From positions 648,589 through 687,075 of the forward strand of contig JAESIW010000109.1 of NCBI GenBank assembly GCA_016802295.1: DNA of 38,487 bases. Direction: 5' to 3'. The translations under genes were made by a program, and so were the position numbers. The DNA comes from Brachionus rotundiformis (Eukaryota; Rotifera; Eurotatoria; Ploima; Brachionidae). Each line of letters starts with the position of its first letter. Position 1 is the first letter of the stretch. The notes beneath the pieces were generated by a model. It saw nothing but the letters and a program-made list of their open reading frames with translations. It ran no database searches and was not told the origin of the DNA. This document shows, in pieces, positions 1 to 10,000 of the stretch.

Positions 1-2
1 AG

Positions 3-122
3 TCATCGACAGCTTTTTTCAAACAAATGCAAGAAAATAGTGAATTAGGAAAAACTAAAGTAGTTAAGAAGAAAATAAACAAGTCGGATGAGACAAGAAG
101 CTCAAAAAAATTTAAACTATAA
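3..122 (+). CDS. 3' end of an unidentified gene (partial)
   Basis: An open frame enters from the left edge and stops with TAA at 120-122, giving 39 residues. The tail is rich in Lys and Ser and ends in SKKFKL, as a nuclear or nucleolar protein tail might. An AATAAA polyadenylation signal lies 22 bases after the stop (145-150), which supports a real plus-strand terminal exon. The segment is too short to name a family. It could also be chance coding, since only 40 codons are visible. Confidence 0.4.
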   Translation, partial: SSTAFFKQMQENSELGKTKVVKKKINKSDETRSSKKFKL

Positions 123-849
123 CAAAATTTTTGTTTAAATAAGCAATAAATTTAAAAAAAATAATTGGTTTTAATTAAGTTACAGTTGTTATAAACCTTA
201 TATTTTTAATATTTTTTGGACTTGTAAGGATCTGGTGGTACTTAGTTTATAACTAAGAATAATAAGTGATAATCTAGCTTTATAAGTAACTTTATTATAT
301 TAGCCACAAATACTCATCTATTTTTCATGAAAAGATCTCGGAACCCTTTTTTAAGGGTTTAGTTAATTTAATTATTAATTAAAAGTTTAAAACATATTTA
401 ATATTTAATGTTTGCTTCTTTTAATTTTTGAAAAAAAAAGAATTCATTTGTCTAAGACTTAAACATTATTCTTTTAAGATTTAAAATACTTGATCTTATT
501 TTGATTGTTATTAACATTTGGTCTAATTAGCCTTATCTGTCAGGATGGTGGTGCCTGGTTTAAAACCAAATTAGTGAAATTAGCTTGTTGTTTAATAGTT
601 TATTAATAAATGGGCACTTCTTGTCCAATAAATAAAGAAAATATAACAAAATAATAAGCAACTTGTCCAGCTTCAATTTTACAGTTTGTGATGGTAAAAT
701 TTGCTTTCCCACAAGTATTGCATTGTGATAATATAGAAATTCAAGTTGACTGAAGTCGATGATGTATTGATTGAGAAAACTACATCACCAGTTTTTCAAA
801 GGAATAGTTCACCACACACTCACACAAATCAGATTTTCCATTTTAGATA
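123..849. other. AT-rich intergenic stretch
   Basis: No credible gene is visible. Two short, loosely similar segments start with GGTGG (about 229-285 and 540-585), each with a small inverted repeat such as CTTAG..CTAAG. They may be decayed copies of one repeat. An 8-bp hairpin (AACCCTTT/AAGGGTT type) lies near 342-360. Confidence 0.4.
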
Positions 850-1110
850 ATATTTATTTATGTTATTTATGTTAACAAATTATTTTTCATAATAATTAAA
901 AAATTTAGGCTCAACTCTATTAAATTCATTAATTTTGTTAGATCCCGTAAACAATCCAAATATCTTAATATGCTAAGCTTTCTTCTATTCATAAAATCGC
1001 GTCTTATTGACTGATTAAATGAGTCAATAGGGCTATTGGTACAAGCATAGGCAGGGGGCGAACTGCACACATTATATGTGTGTTTTTTAAGTTGTGTGCT
1101 CATCAGGAAT
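850..1110 (-). pseudogene. MULE-type transposase fragment
   Basis: The minus-strand frame 867-1103 contains SPPAYACTNSPIDSFN followed by a basic stretch with RRDFMNRRKLSIL. A Pro-Pro-x-Tyr/Phe-Ala-x-Thr-Asn-x-Pro-x-x-Ser-Phe-Asn pattern is common in the C-terminal half of MULE-like transposases. Only about 78 codons survive, with no catalytic residues or SWIM finger, so this is a relic. The match is by motif memory, and another transposase family is possible. Confidence 0.45.
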
Positions 1111-1798
1111 TGAATGTGAAGTAGTTAGGGACACCCGTTCTTTAATACATTTTGTCAACATGGTAAAAACAAATACTGAAAAAGAAAAGTTACTCAAGTT
1201 TTAGGCAAAATTCTTAAATCGATCCTTCAAGATAGAAAATATGTGTGGATTTTAGATTTTTACTCCTTGGCAATTGAAATGGTATAATAATCTTTTTGCT
1301 AATTGTTTTTTTAATAAAATTTTTAAAACACCAACTTCTCTGGTGTTAAGACAAATAAGTATATTTAATTTAATTTAAGTTTAATTGGTAAAATTAATTG
1401 AATACTAAACATTTTGAATAAATTATTTTTTTTAAAGACTAAAAATAAGGAGATTGTTTTTAGGCATTTTTTTGGTTTTTTTGGTAATAAAAGAAAATTC
1501 CAATTAATACTAAGAGTAGCTTCAAAATATTTATTTCAAAGAAAAGGAAATCTAATATAAAATGAATCTAAAGGAAATTAAAAGTTATTAAAGAAATGTA
1601 ATAATGTGTTTTCGAAAACATTTAGATTTTCATTTTTTAAGTTTTAAACTTAAATTTTATTTCAAAATCGATTTATTAAAGTAAAAACAGAAATCACTAA
1701 ATTAATTTCTAGAATAAATTTCTTAATTAACGCTTAAAGAGATTTAAATAAGGTTCTTAATAATAAAAAGTTTATAACTTTGAAAAACATTTTCAGAA
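1111..1798. other. AT-rich 5' flank of channel gene A
   Basis: No gene is visible. The last 20 bases before the start codon of channel A form a pyrimidine-rich CATTTTCAG ending only two bases before the ATG. This looks like a 3' splice site, so the mRNA 5' end may be set by an upstream 5' UTR intron or by spliced-leader trans-splicing. Confidence 0.35.
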
Positions 1799-4700
1799 AT
1801 GAAAGAAAGCAAAGCTGATGAAATTAAGCCAGCTGAGAATCAAACATACTTTGCCATAGCTAAAGAATCCCTAGTCAACGCTTGTTTGAACACAACTGCC
1901 CATGGTCTACCTAATATATTTCGCAATGAATCTAAAATTTTAAAAGCTATTTGGTTGCTTTTGATCCTTGGAGGTTTTGGTGCAGCCTTTTATTGTAAAT
2001 ATCTAATAACCAAAAATATAAAGATATCAATAATTTTATTTAAATTATCTCTTAAGTTATATACTCAACTGTTTATTCCTATTTTGAGTTTAAAGTATCA
2101 GTTAGTTTAAATCGCTATTCCAGCAATTTGGACATTTTCCCTGCCGTCACCATTTGTAATTTGAATCCATTTGATCCAAGCAGCACTCAAACTTATAATT
2201 ACTTGAAAAAGACCCTTGAAAACAATGGTTTGAGTACAAGTTTAACTCCTACAAATGACCTACCGGCAATATACCTGGTAAAACAATCTGCTAAAATACT
2301 AAAGGCAACAGTTTTGTCCGACTTAAAAAATGGTGATAATACTTCTTTTGGATTTACTCTTGATACCATGTTGATTAGCTGCTATTTCAATGGTGTTAAG
2401 TGTACTTCATCAGATTTCAGCCAATTTAATACTTTTGAGTATGGCTTATGTTATACTTTTAATTCTAATTCAAGCTCTATTAAAAAAACCAGCAAATATG
2501 GTCCAAGTTACGGCTTTAAAATGGAACTTTTTACTGGAATACCGGGTAATTGAATTAATCTTTATCTTTATAGTGTTGCAAATTAATCTTTATGCAAAAA
2601 AGCAATTTAAAAATCTTAAATTAAAAAAAATTTTTGTAAAAGGCATGTTAACCTTCGGATAAGGTTAAGTTAATGATATAGATTCAAATTTTTATTTATA
2701 TTTTATTCTGCAAAACTCTGCAATTTTATCATAAAATTATATATTACAAGATTTAAAAACTCACTAAAAGTCTTTTGTGATGAAATTTTACAAAGATCAA
2801 GTGTTTTTGAAAGCTTGCACAATTATGCAGAAACTAAATGAGTAAAACTTTTTGCAGAATTAGTTTTGGGATTTTTCAAAAAAAATATTTAGATCATTTG
2901 TTAAAAAATTCACTATGTCGGACAATTTAAGTTATGACTGTGAAGTTGTTGTCGAGTCCAGTTCGAGAAAAAGCTTTTTTTTTCTTTTTTCCAAAAATCT
3001 TTTTTATTTACCCTTAAGCCAAAAGTATCTTTCTTTTCTCAAGCGTTTCTTTTTCTCTTTTTGTCGAACATGCAAGAATAAATAGTCCAAAAATAAAATA
3101 TATAAATATCATAAGTAACTTAACGCTCACAAACATAATAAATAAATAAACCGATAAGTATCTGTGGTGAACACCACAACTTCCCCTCTCTTTAAATAGA
3201 AATTTCGACTCTCCAAATAAATGACATACAATAGGTTAATGAATAAATAGATTAAGTAAAAAAAACACAAACAGATAGGAAAAGAAAACAACCAAACAAA
3301 AAAAATATATTAGAAATCCAAGTGAGCCAGGGTTGCTTCATTGTTGACCGTGCCGTTTCTTGGCGGCTCGCTCCGGTTGAATTCGCTCAGGCGGATTCAG
3401 CACTCTTCTTGCCACCTCCGCTGCCTTACGTTCTGCCTCCCGGTGTTCCGACTCGGCCTTCTTCGGGCGTCCTCTACCTACACCCGTTGCCCTAGCCGCC
3501 TCCACATTGACCGCTGCTGTGTTGGTTGTTGGACTTGCACTGGTCTGGCCATCATCACCTGGTGCTGCTGCCGCGCTGACTTCATCCGCAGACTTCGTCT
3601 GGTCGGTCGCGCTTATTTTTTAAGCCTTTAATTTCCTTAAATTCTATTATAGATTATTTAAGGACAATTTTGAACTTTGATTTTTCATTTTTTTAAAAAA
3701 CCATTATGACATTTGAATTCTACGATCAAAAATACATTATAGTGCACTTGATTTTAATTTTTAAATTATGTCCTTTTTGGCTTCTAGGTGCCGGAAGTTG
3801 GCCAAATCAAAAAAGTTAATCGTATTCAAATTCATATAACTAATGAATACAAAAGCTTGATATAATAATCGTCCTCTCCATTGATAGCTGAGACTATAAG
3901 CTACAATAGCATATAATCATAGTTATTATAATTATTTTTGGCCAAGTAATACACAATAATAAGAAAAATTAGACTTTTTTAGAATTCAAAGTTGAGTTTT
4001 GATGCCTTCCCTTAATTGTTACAATAAGATTGACCACTATTCTGAAAGCACATCAAAAACTTTACCAACTGACAACTTTTCAGCCGCCCCTTTTGTTTCC
4101 TTCAAATCTGTTTAATTTAAAAGTTAAAAATTAAACAAATTTAGCAAATTTTTCAAAAAATTTGAAAAATCAAAGTTAGATTTTTAGGTTCGAAATGTCC
4201 TTTATAATATTATGATAATGATATAAGTTACAATCAGCTAGCAAGCTAGACTTGCGAAGATGGGAAACAGTAGGATCCCATCTATGGTAACTGTGGTATG
4301 TACTGTGTTTAGAGCACAGTCACTTCCCTAGCTCTGCCTTCATCACACTGAAGATTGTTATTCGTTAGGTTACCATTACCAATTTAGAAAAAAAAATTAA
4401 ATACTAACTGTTTTAAACTTTTTATTAAATAATTAAAAATTTAATAAATCTTTAAAAAAGGGGCCCAAGATCTTTTCATGGAAAAAAGAGGAGTATTCGT
4501 GGCTGTTCATAACAAAAGTCATAAACCATTGGTAAAAAACGAGGGGATTAAAGTTCCAGTTGGTTTTTTGGCTGATATTTCGGTAAGCCGGACATTTTAC
4601 TATCGCTTATCATCTCCTTTCAGCGATTGTAGAGAAGACATTACTACCAAATTGTCAACTGATTCGATTTACTTTAATAAAACACTTGATTATTCTGACT

Positions 4701-5351
4701 ACAGTAAAAACTTATGTGATGATATTTGCCTACAAAATGAGTATATTGTTCCTGATTGCAGTTGCAATGATCCAGAGCTGACAATTACAGATTCAGGCTC
4801 AATTTGTAAATCACTGTCTGAACTAAATTGTACCGAACAAGTTAGAAATAGGTTTGATTCCACTGATTTGTCTGAAAAGTGTAATTCTTTTTGTCCCACT
4901 GAATGCGACACTGAAGATTTTGAAACCAAGATGGTCTTGGCAGATTACCCTACCAAGTATTACTATGATGTTGTCTCAAAGCAGCCCAATGTAATAAATA
5001 AATTTTCTTCATATGGTAATGTTTCGTATGATCTATTCAAAGAAAGTGTAGTCATGATAAATGTATTTTATAATGATTTAACATATACTGTGGTTGAAGA
5101 AAGTCAAACTGTAACAGCAATAGACGTTTTCGGGAGTCTAGGTTTGGAAAAATGTAAATTTAGCACATGGTAATATTTAAAATTTTAAAATGTAAGGTGG
5201 TCAATTGGGACTTTTTTTGGGATGTTCGATCCTCACAATGCTAGAACCAATTGAATATATTATAGTGGTTTTTAGAAAATTTTTGCACAAGAATAATGTT
5301 CAGAAGAAAATTGAGTCGGAAAAAATAAATGGTAAATTCAATGGTATTTAA
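1799..5351 (+). CDS. DEG/ENaC-family sodium channel, copy A
   Basis: Four exons: 1799-1994, 2057-2545, 4461-5141 and 5197-5351. All introns are GT-AG and phase 1, and the joined frame is 506 aa. The exons were chosen by alignment with copies B and C. Family landmarks are the pre-M1 His-Gly motif (H35-G36), a first membrane helix near residues 48-75, FPAVTICN just after it, a Cys-rich extracellular domain, and a second helix with the G-x-S selectivity filter (GCS, 464-466) followed by ILTMLEP. Such channels are trimeric, amiloride-type sodium channels of the plasma membrane. Invertebrate members are gated by peptides, protons or mechanical force; the ligand cannot be read here. Introns 1 and 3 are tiny (62 and 55 bp). 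Intron 2 is 1915 bp, holds a retrotransposon fragment, and is absent from B and C. An AATAAA lies at 5367-5372. Confidence 0.9.
2939..3178 (-). repeat. putative 3' LTR
   Basis: Its ends are TG and CA, with short inverted termini (TGTGG on one side, TGTGA on the other), and it sits directly beside the polypurine tract. There is no second copy in the window to compare with, so the outer end at 2939 is uncertain by a few bases. Confidence 0.55.
3338..3615 (-). pseudogene. C-terminal piece of a retroelement polyprotein with an AT-hook-like motif
   Basis: About 90 codons are open on the minus strand, ending in TGA at 3338-3340. The peptide is Ala/Glu/Arg-rich and low in complexity, with a GRGRPKKAE motif resembling an AT-hook and a charged helical stretch ending AAKKRHGQQ. 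It is far richer in G+C than the flanking intron. Its position just ahead of the PPT and LTR makes it the end of the element's last ORF. The 5' part is missing. Confidence 0.5.
4230..4376. other. GC-richer island with nested inverted repeats in intron 2 of channel A
   Basis: Perfect arms are visible: GATGGGA/TCCCATC (4259-4265, 4276-4282), an outer TGGTAAC/GTTACCA (4285-4291, 4369-4375), and inside it CTGTG/CACAG with a 7-base loop (4303-4307, 4315-4319) and CTTCA/TGAAG with a 6-base loop (4338-4342, 4349-4353). The outer pair and two inner hairpins could fold into a three-way junction. It could be a non-coding RNA, a SINE-like element or part of a decayed transposon. It does not meet tRNA rules and I could not assign a class. 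Confidence 0.35.
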
Positions 5352-5369
5352 TCGTTTTTATGTCAGAAT

Positions 5370-5884
5370 AAAAATTTGCAATTAATTTTATTATTAAAAG
5401 GAAATTTTTAATCAAGACACATTTAAAATGAAATTATGAAGTTTTTTGATAACTTTTTATTTTTTGGTAGAAACAATCAAAGAATATTGATTTAATTTTT
5501 TTCCTGCTTTAAATGATTGGCAAAATGAACGTCATAAATTATTATTTATCTATAAAACTTTTTTAAAAAATCAATCCAGTCTTATAACTTTAAAAATAGC
5601 TTTTGAAAAAAATGGTTCATTTTATTCCTTTAAATATCAAGCTCTTTTTTTAAAGACCTAAAAATTTTATGAACGCTTTTAATCAAAAAATAATAATTAT
5701 AAATAAATATTTATTCAAAAATCTAATAAAATTAATTAAAAAAATCTCTTTTTAAAAGAAAATTATATTTTTTAAAAATCTTTAAAATTTAAACAGAGAC
5801 TTTAATCTAAAAAGAATTGAAATTAATTTTAAAAAAATTGATATTAGCTAACATGTTTTTTAAATAGAATTTTAAATAAAATCT
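5370..5884. repeat. 515-bp segment repeated at 13736-14250
   Basis: This AT-rich, non-coding segment starts just after the stop codon of channel A. It matches 13736-14250 along its full length with only a handful of differences, for example near 5428, 5473 and 5488. It is probably the 3' flank of a channel gene, copied as part of the local segmental duplication, though a stand-alone repeat cannot be excluded. Confidence 0.8.
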
Positions 5885-5967
5885 ATTTTATTCATTAATT
5901 ATTTAAGAAATTACTGGCTCATTAAAATTAGAATAAAAACATTTTAAATTAAAATTAAATATAAAAT
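5884..5967 (+). repeat. 84-bp direct repeat, left copy (right copy 6741-6825)
   Basis: Starting TATTTTATTCATT, this segment recurs at 6741-6825 with about 90% identity. The two copies bracket the MULE tail remnant at 5970-6245. Only the right copy is present in the paralogous block (about 21096-21180). Confidence 0.7.
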
Positions 5968-5969
5968 TA

Positions 5970-6245
5970 TAGTCATAAAGATATCCACCAAGTTGTCTAG
6001 ACAAACTGTTGACAAATATTAAACCAAAAAAAATCAGTCTTGGGAAAATTTTAAACGATTACGCTCGATTGTGCCAAATTAACGAGACCAATCTTTGCTC
6101 AGACAATTGGAAAGACAGTACCTGCAATTGTAGAGAATTTGCTAAGAACTACATTTGCATTCATGGCATGGCATATCGATACAAGCTTTGCACATTCCCA
6201 GATGAAGCAAAATCGATTCCAATCGGTCAAAAGCGCAAAAGATAA
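5970..6245 (+). pseudogene. MULE transposase C-terminus with SWIM zinc finger (fragment)
   Basis: The frame from about 5979 to the stop at 6243-6245 encodes a C-terminal transposase piece. The SWIM finger pattern C-x-C-x8-C-x-H is intact (CNC..CIH), followed by SIPIGQKRKR, a tail typical of animal MULE transposases. The DDE catalytic region is missing. The same piece, with a longer upstream part, is at 20302-20600 in the duplicated block. It is a relic with no sign of independent function. Confidence 0.75.
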
Positions 6246-7018
6246 GAAGCAAAAGGCAGCTTATTTAGATGCCTAACTCATTACTCGTTTTTAATCAATT
6301 AATTACCTGAAATAAATACTAATTAAGTCTGATATTAGTAGATAGTCTTTTGACTTTTATGTGGATTTTTGATCATCAGACATATCTTGGAATATTCCGG
6401 ATTCAAATACAAGTTCATCTTTCGATTGAAATTGGTATTTTTTCCTTATGTATAATGATTCTAGTTCAAATGACCTCTCTCGTATGAATTTATTTTCTAT
6501 TAAATCACTAAAAAACATGTATATAACCTACTTCCGATCACATTTTCAGACACTAATAATATTAAATAAATGAACCAGACTCTATTATAAAATGACTGAA
6601 AAAAATTGATTATATAATGAATGATTAAATAATTAAATTTAGAGCAAATATTGATTTTTTGAATTATTTAAGTTTTTTTATTAAATCGCTTACTAAACAA
6701 CTTTTTAAATCTAATTGATGATGTTTTCTTTATTTTATCTTATTTTATTCATTGATTATTTAAGAAAATTGCTATTCCATTAAAATAAGAATAAAAACAT
6801 TTTAAATTAAAATTAAATATAAAATAAGTTAATGTGTAAATTTTTTTAAATTATATAACAAAAGAATATTATTGTAAAAAAACGTGACAGGATAAAACAA
6901 AAGTTTTTTTTTACAGTATCTTCCTGTTTAGTATGATTTTTTTCATACTTAAAAGACTTATTTAACAGATTGAAATTAAATAATTTTAAAAAGTTATATA
7001 GCAATTATTTTTAAAAAA
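6246..7018. other. AT-rich spacer upstream of channel B
   Basis: It is nearly identical to 20601-21386. It contains the right copy of the 84-bp direct repeat (6741-6825) and no visible gene. It must hold the promoter and 5' UTR of channel B if the gene is expressed. A TATATAG|C site about 20 bases before the ATG could be a 3' splice site; copy C has TATACAG there. Confidence 0.4.
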
Positions 7019-10000
7019 ATGACAATAATTCCTGAAAATAACCAAAAATTAAAACAAAGTAGCCTCTCAATCGTTTTAGACTCCTTTAGGAACAAATGCA
7101 TAGATTCTACTGCACATGGTTTGCCAAAGATATTTGGAAATGGTTTATTTGGAATAAAAGTTTTATGGAGTATTCTTTTTCTTGGGAGCTTTGTTTCGGC
7201 TGTTTATGGTAAATAAAGTTTTTTTCTACTCGAATTTTTTCAAAGAATTTTTAGCTGAAAATTTTAAAAACTTCAAGCATTATTTTTTAATGATAAAAGT
7301 TAAAATTACGCTAAGTTCAAAAATCATATAAGTTTTAATTTTCTTTAAATTATGTTTATTTTAAAAATATTAATATAGAATTTAAATTAATTTGATTAAA
7401 TACTCATCCATTGTTATATTCTTCAATTAAAAGCATCAAATCAAATCTTATCTTAATTCTAATAACCAGTATTTCATATCTTGTTTATGAAAAAGAGGGT
7501 CTCCCCCAATAGGTGACCAAGCGGTCACGAAATATGTGACCAATTCAATTTCTCTCATTTGGTGACCAACAGTGGTCACGTATATTTGACCATGGAAATA
7601 AGTGACCAATATTTAAATAAATTTTGAAATTAAATTATTAAGGTGACCAACATGTAGTTAATGTGACTCATTATGTGACCATCGACGTCATTTCGTTTCC
7701 ACTTAAATTTAAAAAAAAAAGAAAAAAAATTTTTTTAATTAAGTTTATTATGAAAATCGAAGCAAATCAATGTTTATAAAAATGTATTTTCAATGTTTAA
7801 AAATACATTTTTATTAATAAATAAAATAAAAAAAATTAATTTTTATGTTTTCTACTTTTATGAATCTTTATAACTAACTCTCCATTCATGTATTCACCAC
7901 ATAAGTCACATTTTATAGGATTTTTTTTACCGCTTAAGTTCCTTTTAATTAAATCCTCTGTTTCTTTTGAACATGTTGGTACAGTAGAATAGTTTTAAAA
8001 TTGTTTTTGGATTTAATATAAAATCTAACAATATTTTTTTTTAAATTTGCTGTTTCATCAAAAAAATGATTATAATAAAAATTTGAAATTAATAAAAATA
8101 AGTAAATAAAATTCATTTTATAAAATTAACTCAAATTTTGTAATAATATTTTATTAAATTCATGTGACCATTGTCATTCATTTGGTGACCTATGTACTAA
8201 TTACGTGACCGTTGTCTTCAAAATATTGGTCACCTATTTCCATGGTCAAATATACGTGACCACTGTTGGTCACCAAATGAGAGAAATTGAATTGGTCACA
8301 TATTTCGTGAACGCTTGGTCACCTATTGAGGGAGACCCGAAAAAGATAAAAAACTTAAAGTCATAAAATAAATATTGTTTTTATTATCTTTAAAATTCTT
8401 TATTTTCAAAAATTAATAATTATTAATTGAGTTTTGAGTTGATCATAATAATAATATAATTATTAATCTCTAATTCACCAAGATCACTTAGATTTGGTAA
8501 AACTATTCATTTTTCTTGATCAATATAGTCTTGTTATTTTAAAACAGATTTTCAAAATAAATCAAATTAAAATAACTTTTTAAAAAGCTATTAAATAGAA
8601 AAATAAAATAAATGAGAAATTTTATCAAATAATACTTGAAAAAATAATGATAATTTATTTTTTTTTATCTAAGGAATATATATATCGGTACAATCATATT
8701 TTTCATTTCAATTCTCCACCTCTACTGAATTTTACCAATCATACCTGGATGACTTTCCTGCAGTTACAGTATGTAATTTATATCCGTTCGACACCAGTGG
8801 TCAAAAGGAAGTTAATTACATTGAGCGATTATTAAAAGAAATTAATCGTACTATTCAATTAACTCCTGATAATCAATCATCAGCAATTAATGATGTTCGC
8901 TTAGTCTATAAATATCTAAATGCAAATTATCGATATGACTTAATTTTAAGCAATTTTTCCCTTAATCTAAAATTAGCATACTTGGTAGACCAACTTTTGA
9001 TAAATTGCTATTTCAATGGTCAAAAATGTAGCATCAATGATTTTGAAAGATCCTTTTCTTATGAATATGGAGCATGTTTTACATTTAATAAGTATAGCAA
9101 AAGTACACCTAATATCAAAAAAACAAGTAAAATGGGATCAGAGAGTGGATTAATGTTGGAAATATTCACTGGATATCCTGGAAAGCAAGACTTATTTGCG
9201 GAAAAAAAAGGAATTTACCTGGCAGTACATAATAACTCTGTTGATCCATCACTAAAATATGAAGGTTTAAAACTATCTGTTGGTACTTCCAATGAAATAG
9301 GCGTCAAGAGAACATTTTACAGAAAACTTCAAGAGCCTTTTAGCAATTGTCGTAAGGATACATTAAAAAAATTGGAAGGAGACTCTGAATTTTACACCCG
9401 TACTGTGAAATCAGGTGTCTACAACCGAAAGAACTGCTTCGAAATTTGTATTTTGTACAGGTTTATTATTCCAGAGTGCAAATGCAGAGATCCACAAATA
9501 CAAGATTCAGAATTTAGTCTCAATATTTGTAGATCATTAGAAGATTTAAATTGCATTGAAACAGTCCGCACAAGATTCGATACCGAAGACTTGTCTTTAA
9601 TATGTGGTAAAGACTGTCCAGTTAGTTGTGACTCAATGGAATATAATTTGCAAATATCCAACTCACAGTATCCGACCAAATATTACTACGAGGTTCTGAA
9701 AAAACAACCGAATTTAAAAAATAGATTTGAAAATTTATCTATTGATATTTTTAAAGAAAGTGCTTTGATGGTCAATGTTTTTTACCAAGAAATATCATCC
9801 ACATTTATACAAGAAAAAGAGTTGATGCCTTTTTATGATTTATTAGCATCAATAGGTGAGAAAATGCAGTGTTGAGATTTTTTTTAAAGATTTTTTTAAG
9901 GTGGTTTGTTGGGACTTTGTCTGGGATGCTCCATTCTCACGTTTTTTGAACCAATTGTTTTTTTTATGGAATTAATATACAGATTGATCACCAAAAACAA

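Larger units (their letters stand above)
2939..3615 (-). mobile_element. LTR-retrotransposon 3' end, truncated, in intron 2 of channel A
   Basis: Read on the minus strand, the order is a GC-rich coding end (3615 to 3338), an AT-rich spacer, a polypurine tract (AAAGAGAGGGGAAG, about 3180-3193), then a sequence of about 240 bp starting TGTGG and ending CA (3178 to 2939) that behaves as the 3' LTR. A PPT directly abutting TG is the hallmark of LTR retroelements. No second LTR and no RT are present. The block ends abruptly at about 3615, where composition falls back to the AT-rich background. The element lies antisense to the host gene. Confidence 0.7.

Noticed and set aside
867..1103. An ordinary small minus-strand gene
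   Set aside because: The content matches part of a MULE transposase, and the flanking frames are broken.
2390..2662. A 90-codon plus-strand frame overlapping exon 2 of channel A
   Set aside because: It is the shifted frame of the channel exon and runs into its intron.
3341..3631. A 96-codon Cys/Arg/Leu-rich plus-strand frame
   Set aside because: It is the complement of the GC-rich retroelement coding end; the minus-strand reading has the sensible composition and lies in register with the PPT and LTR.
4303..4319. A CTGTG-TTTAGAG-CACAG stem-loop that looks like a tRNA-Leu anticodon arm
   Set aside because: No acceptor stem, D arm or T arm with a GGTTCGA-type box can be placed around it on either strand.
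7497..8338. The inverted repeats as a CRISPR or a tandem-repeat array
   Set aside because: GTGACC motifs are irregularly spaced and palindromically arranged; the element has exact ends and a target duplication.
8647..8835. A 62-codon frame at the start of exon 2 of channel B
   Set aside because: It is out of frame with the channel, whose true frame starts after the acceptor at 8673 and aligns with copies A and C.
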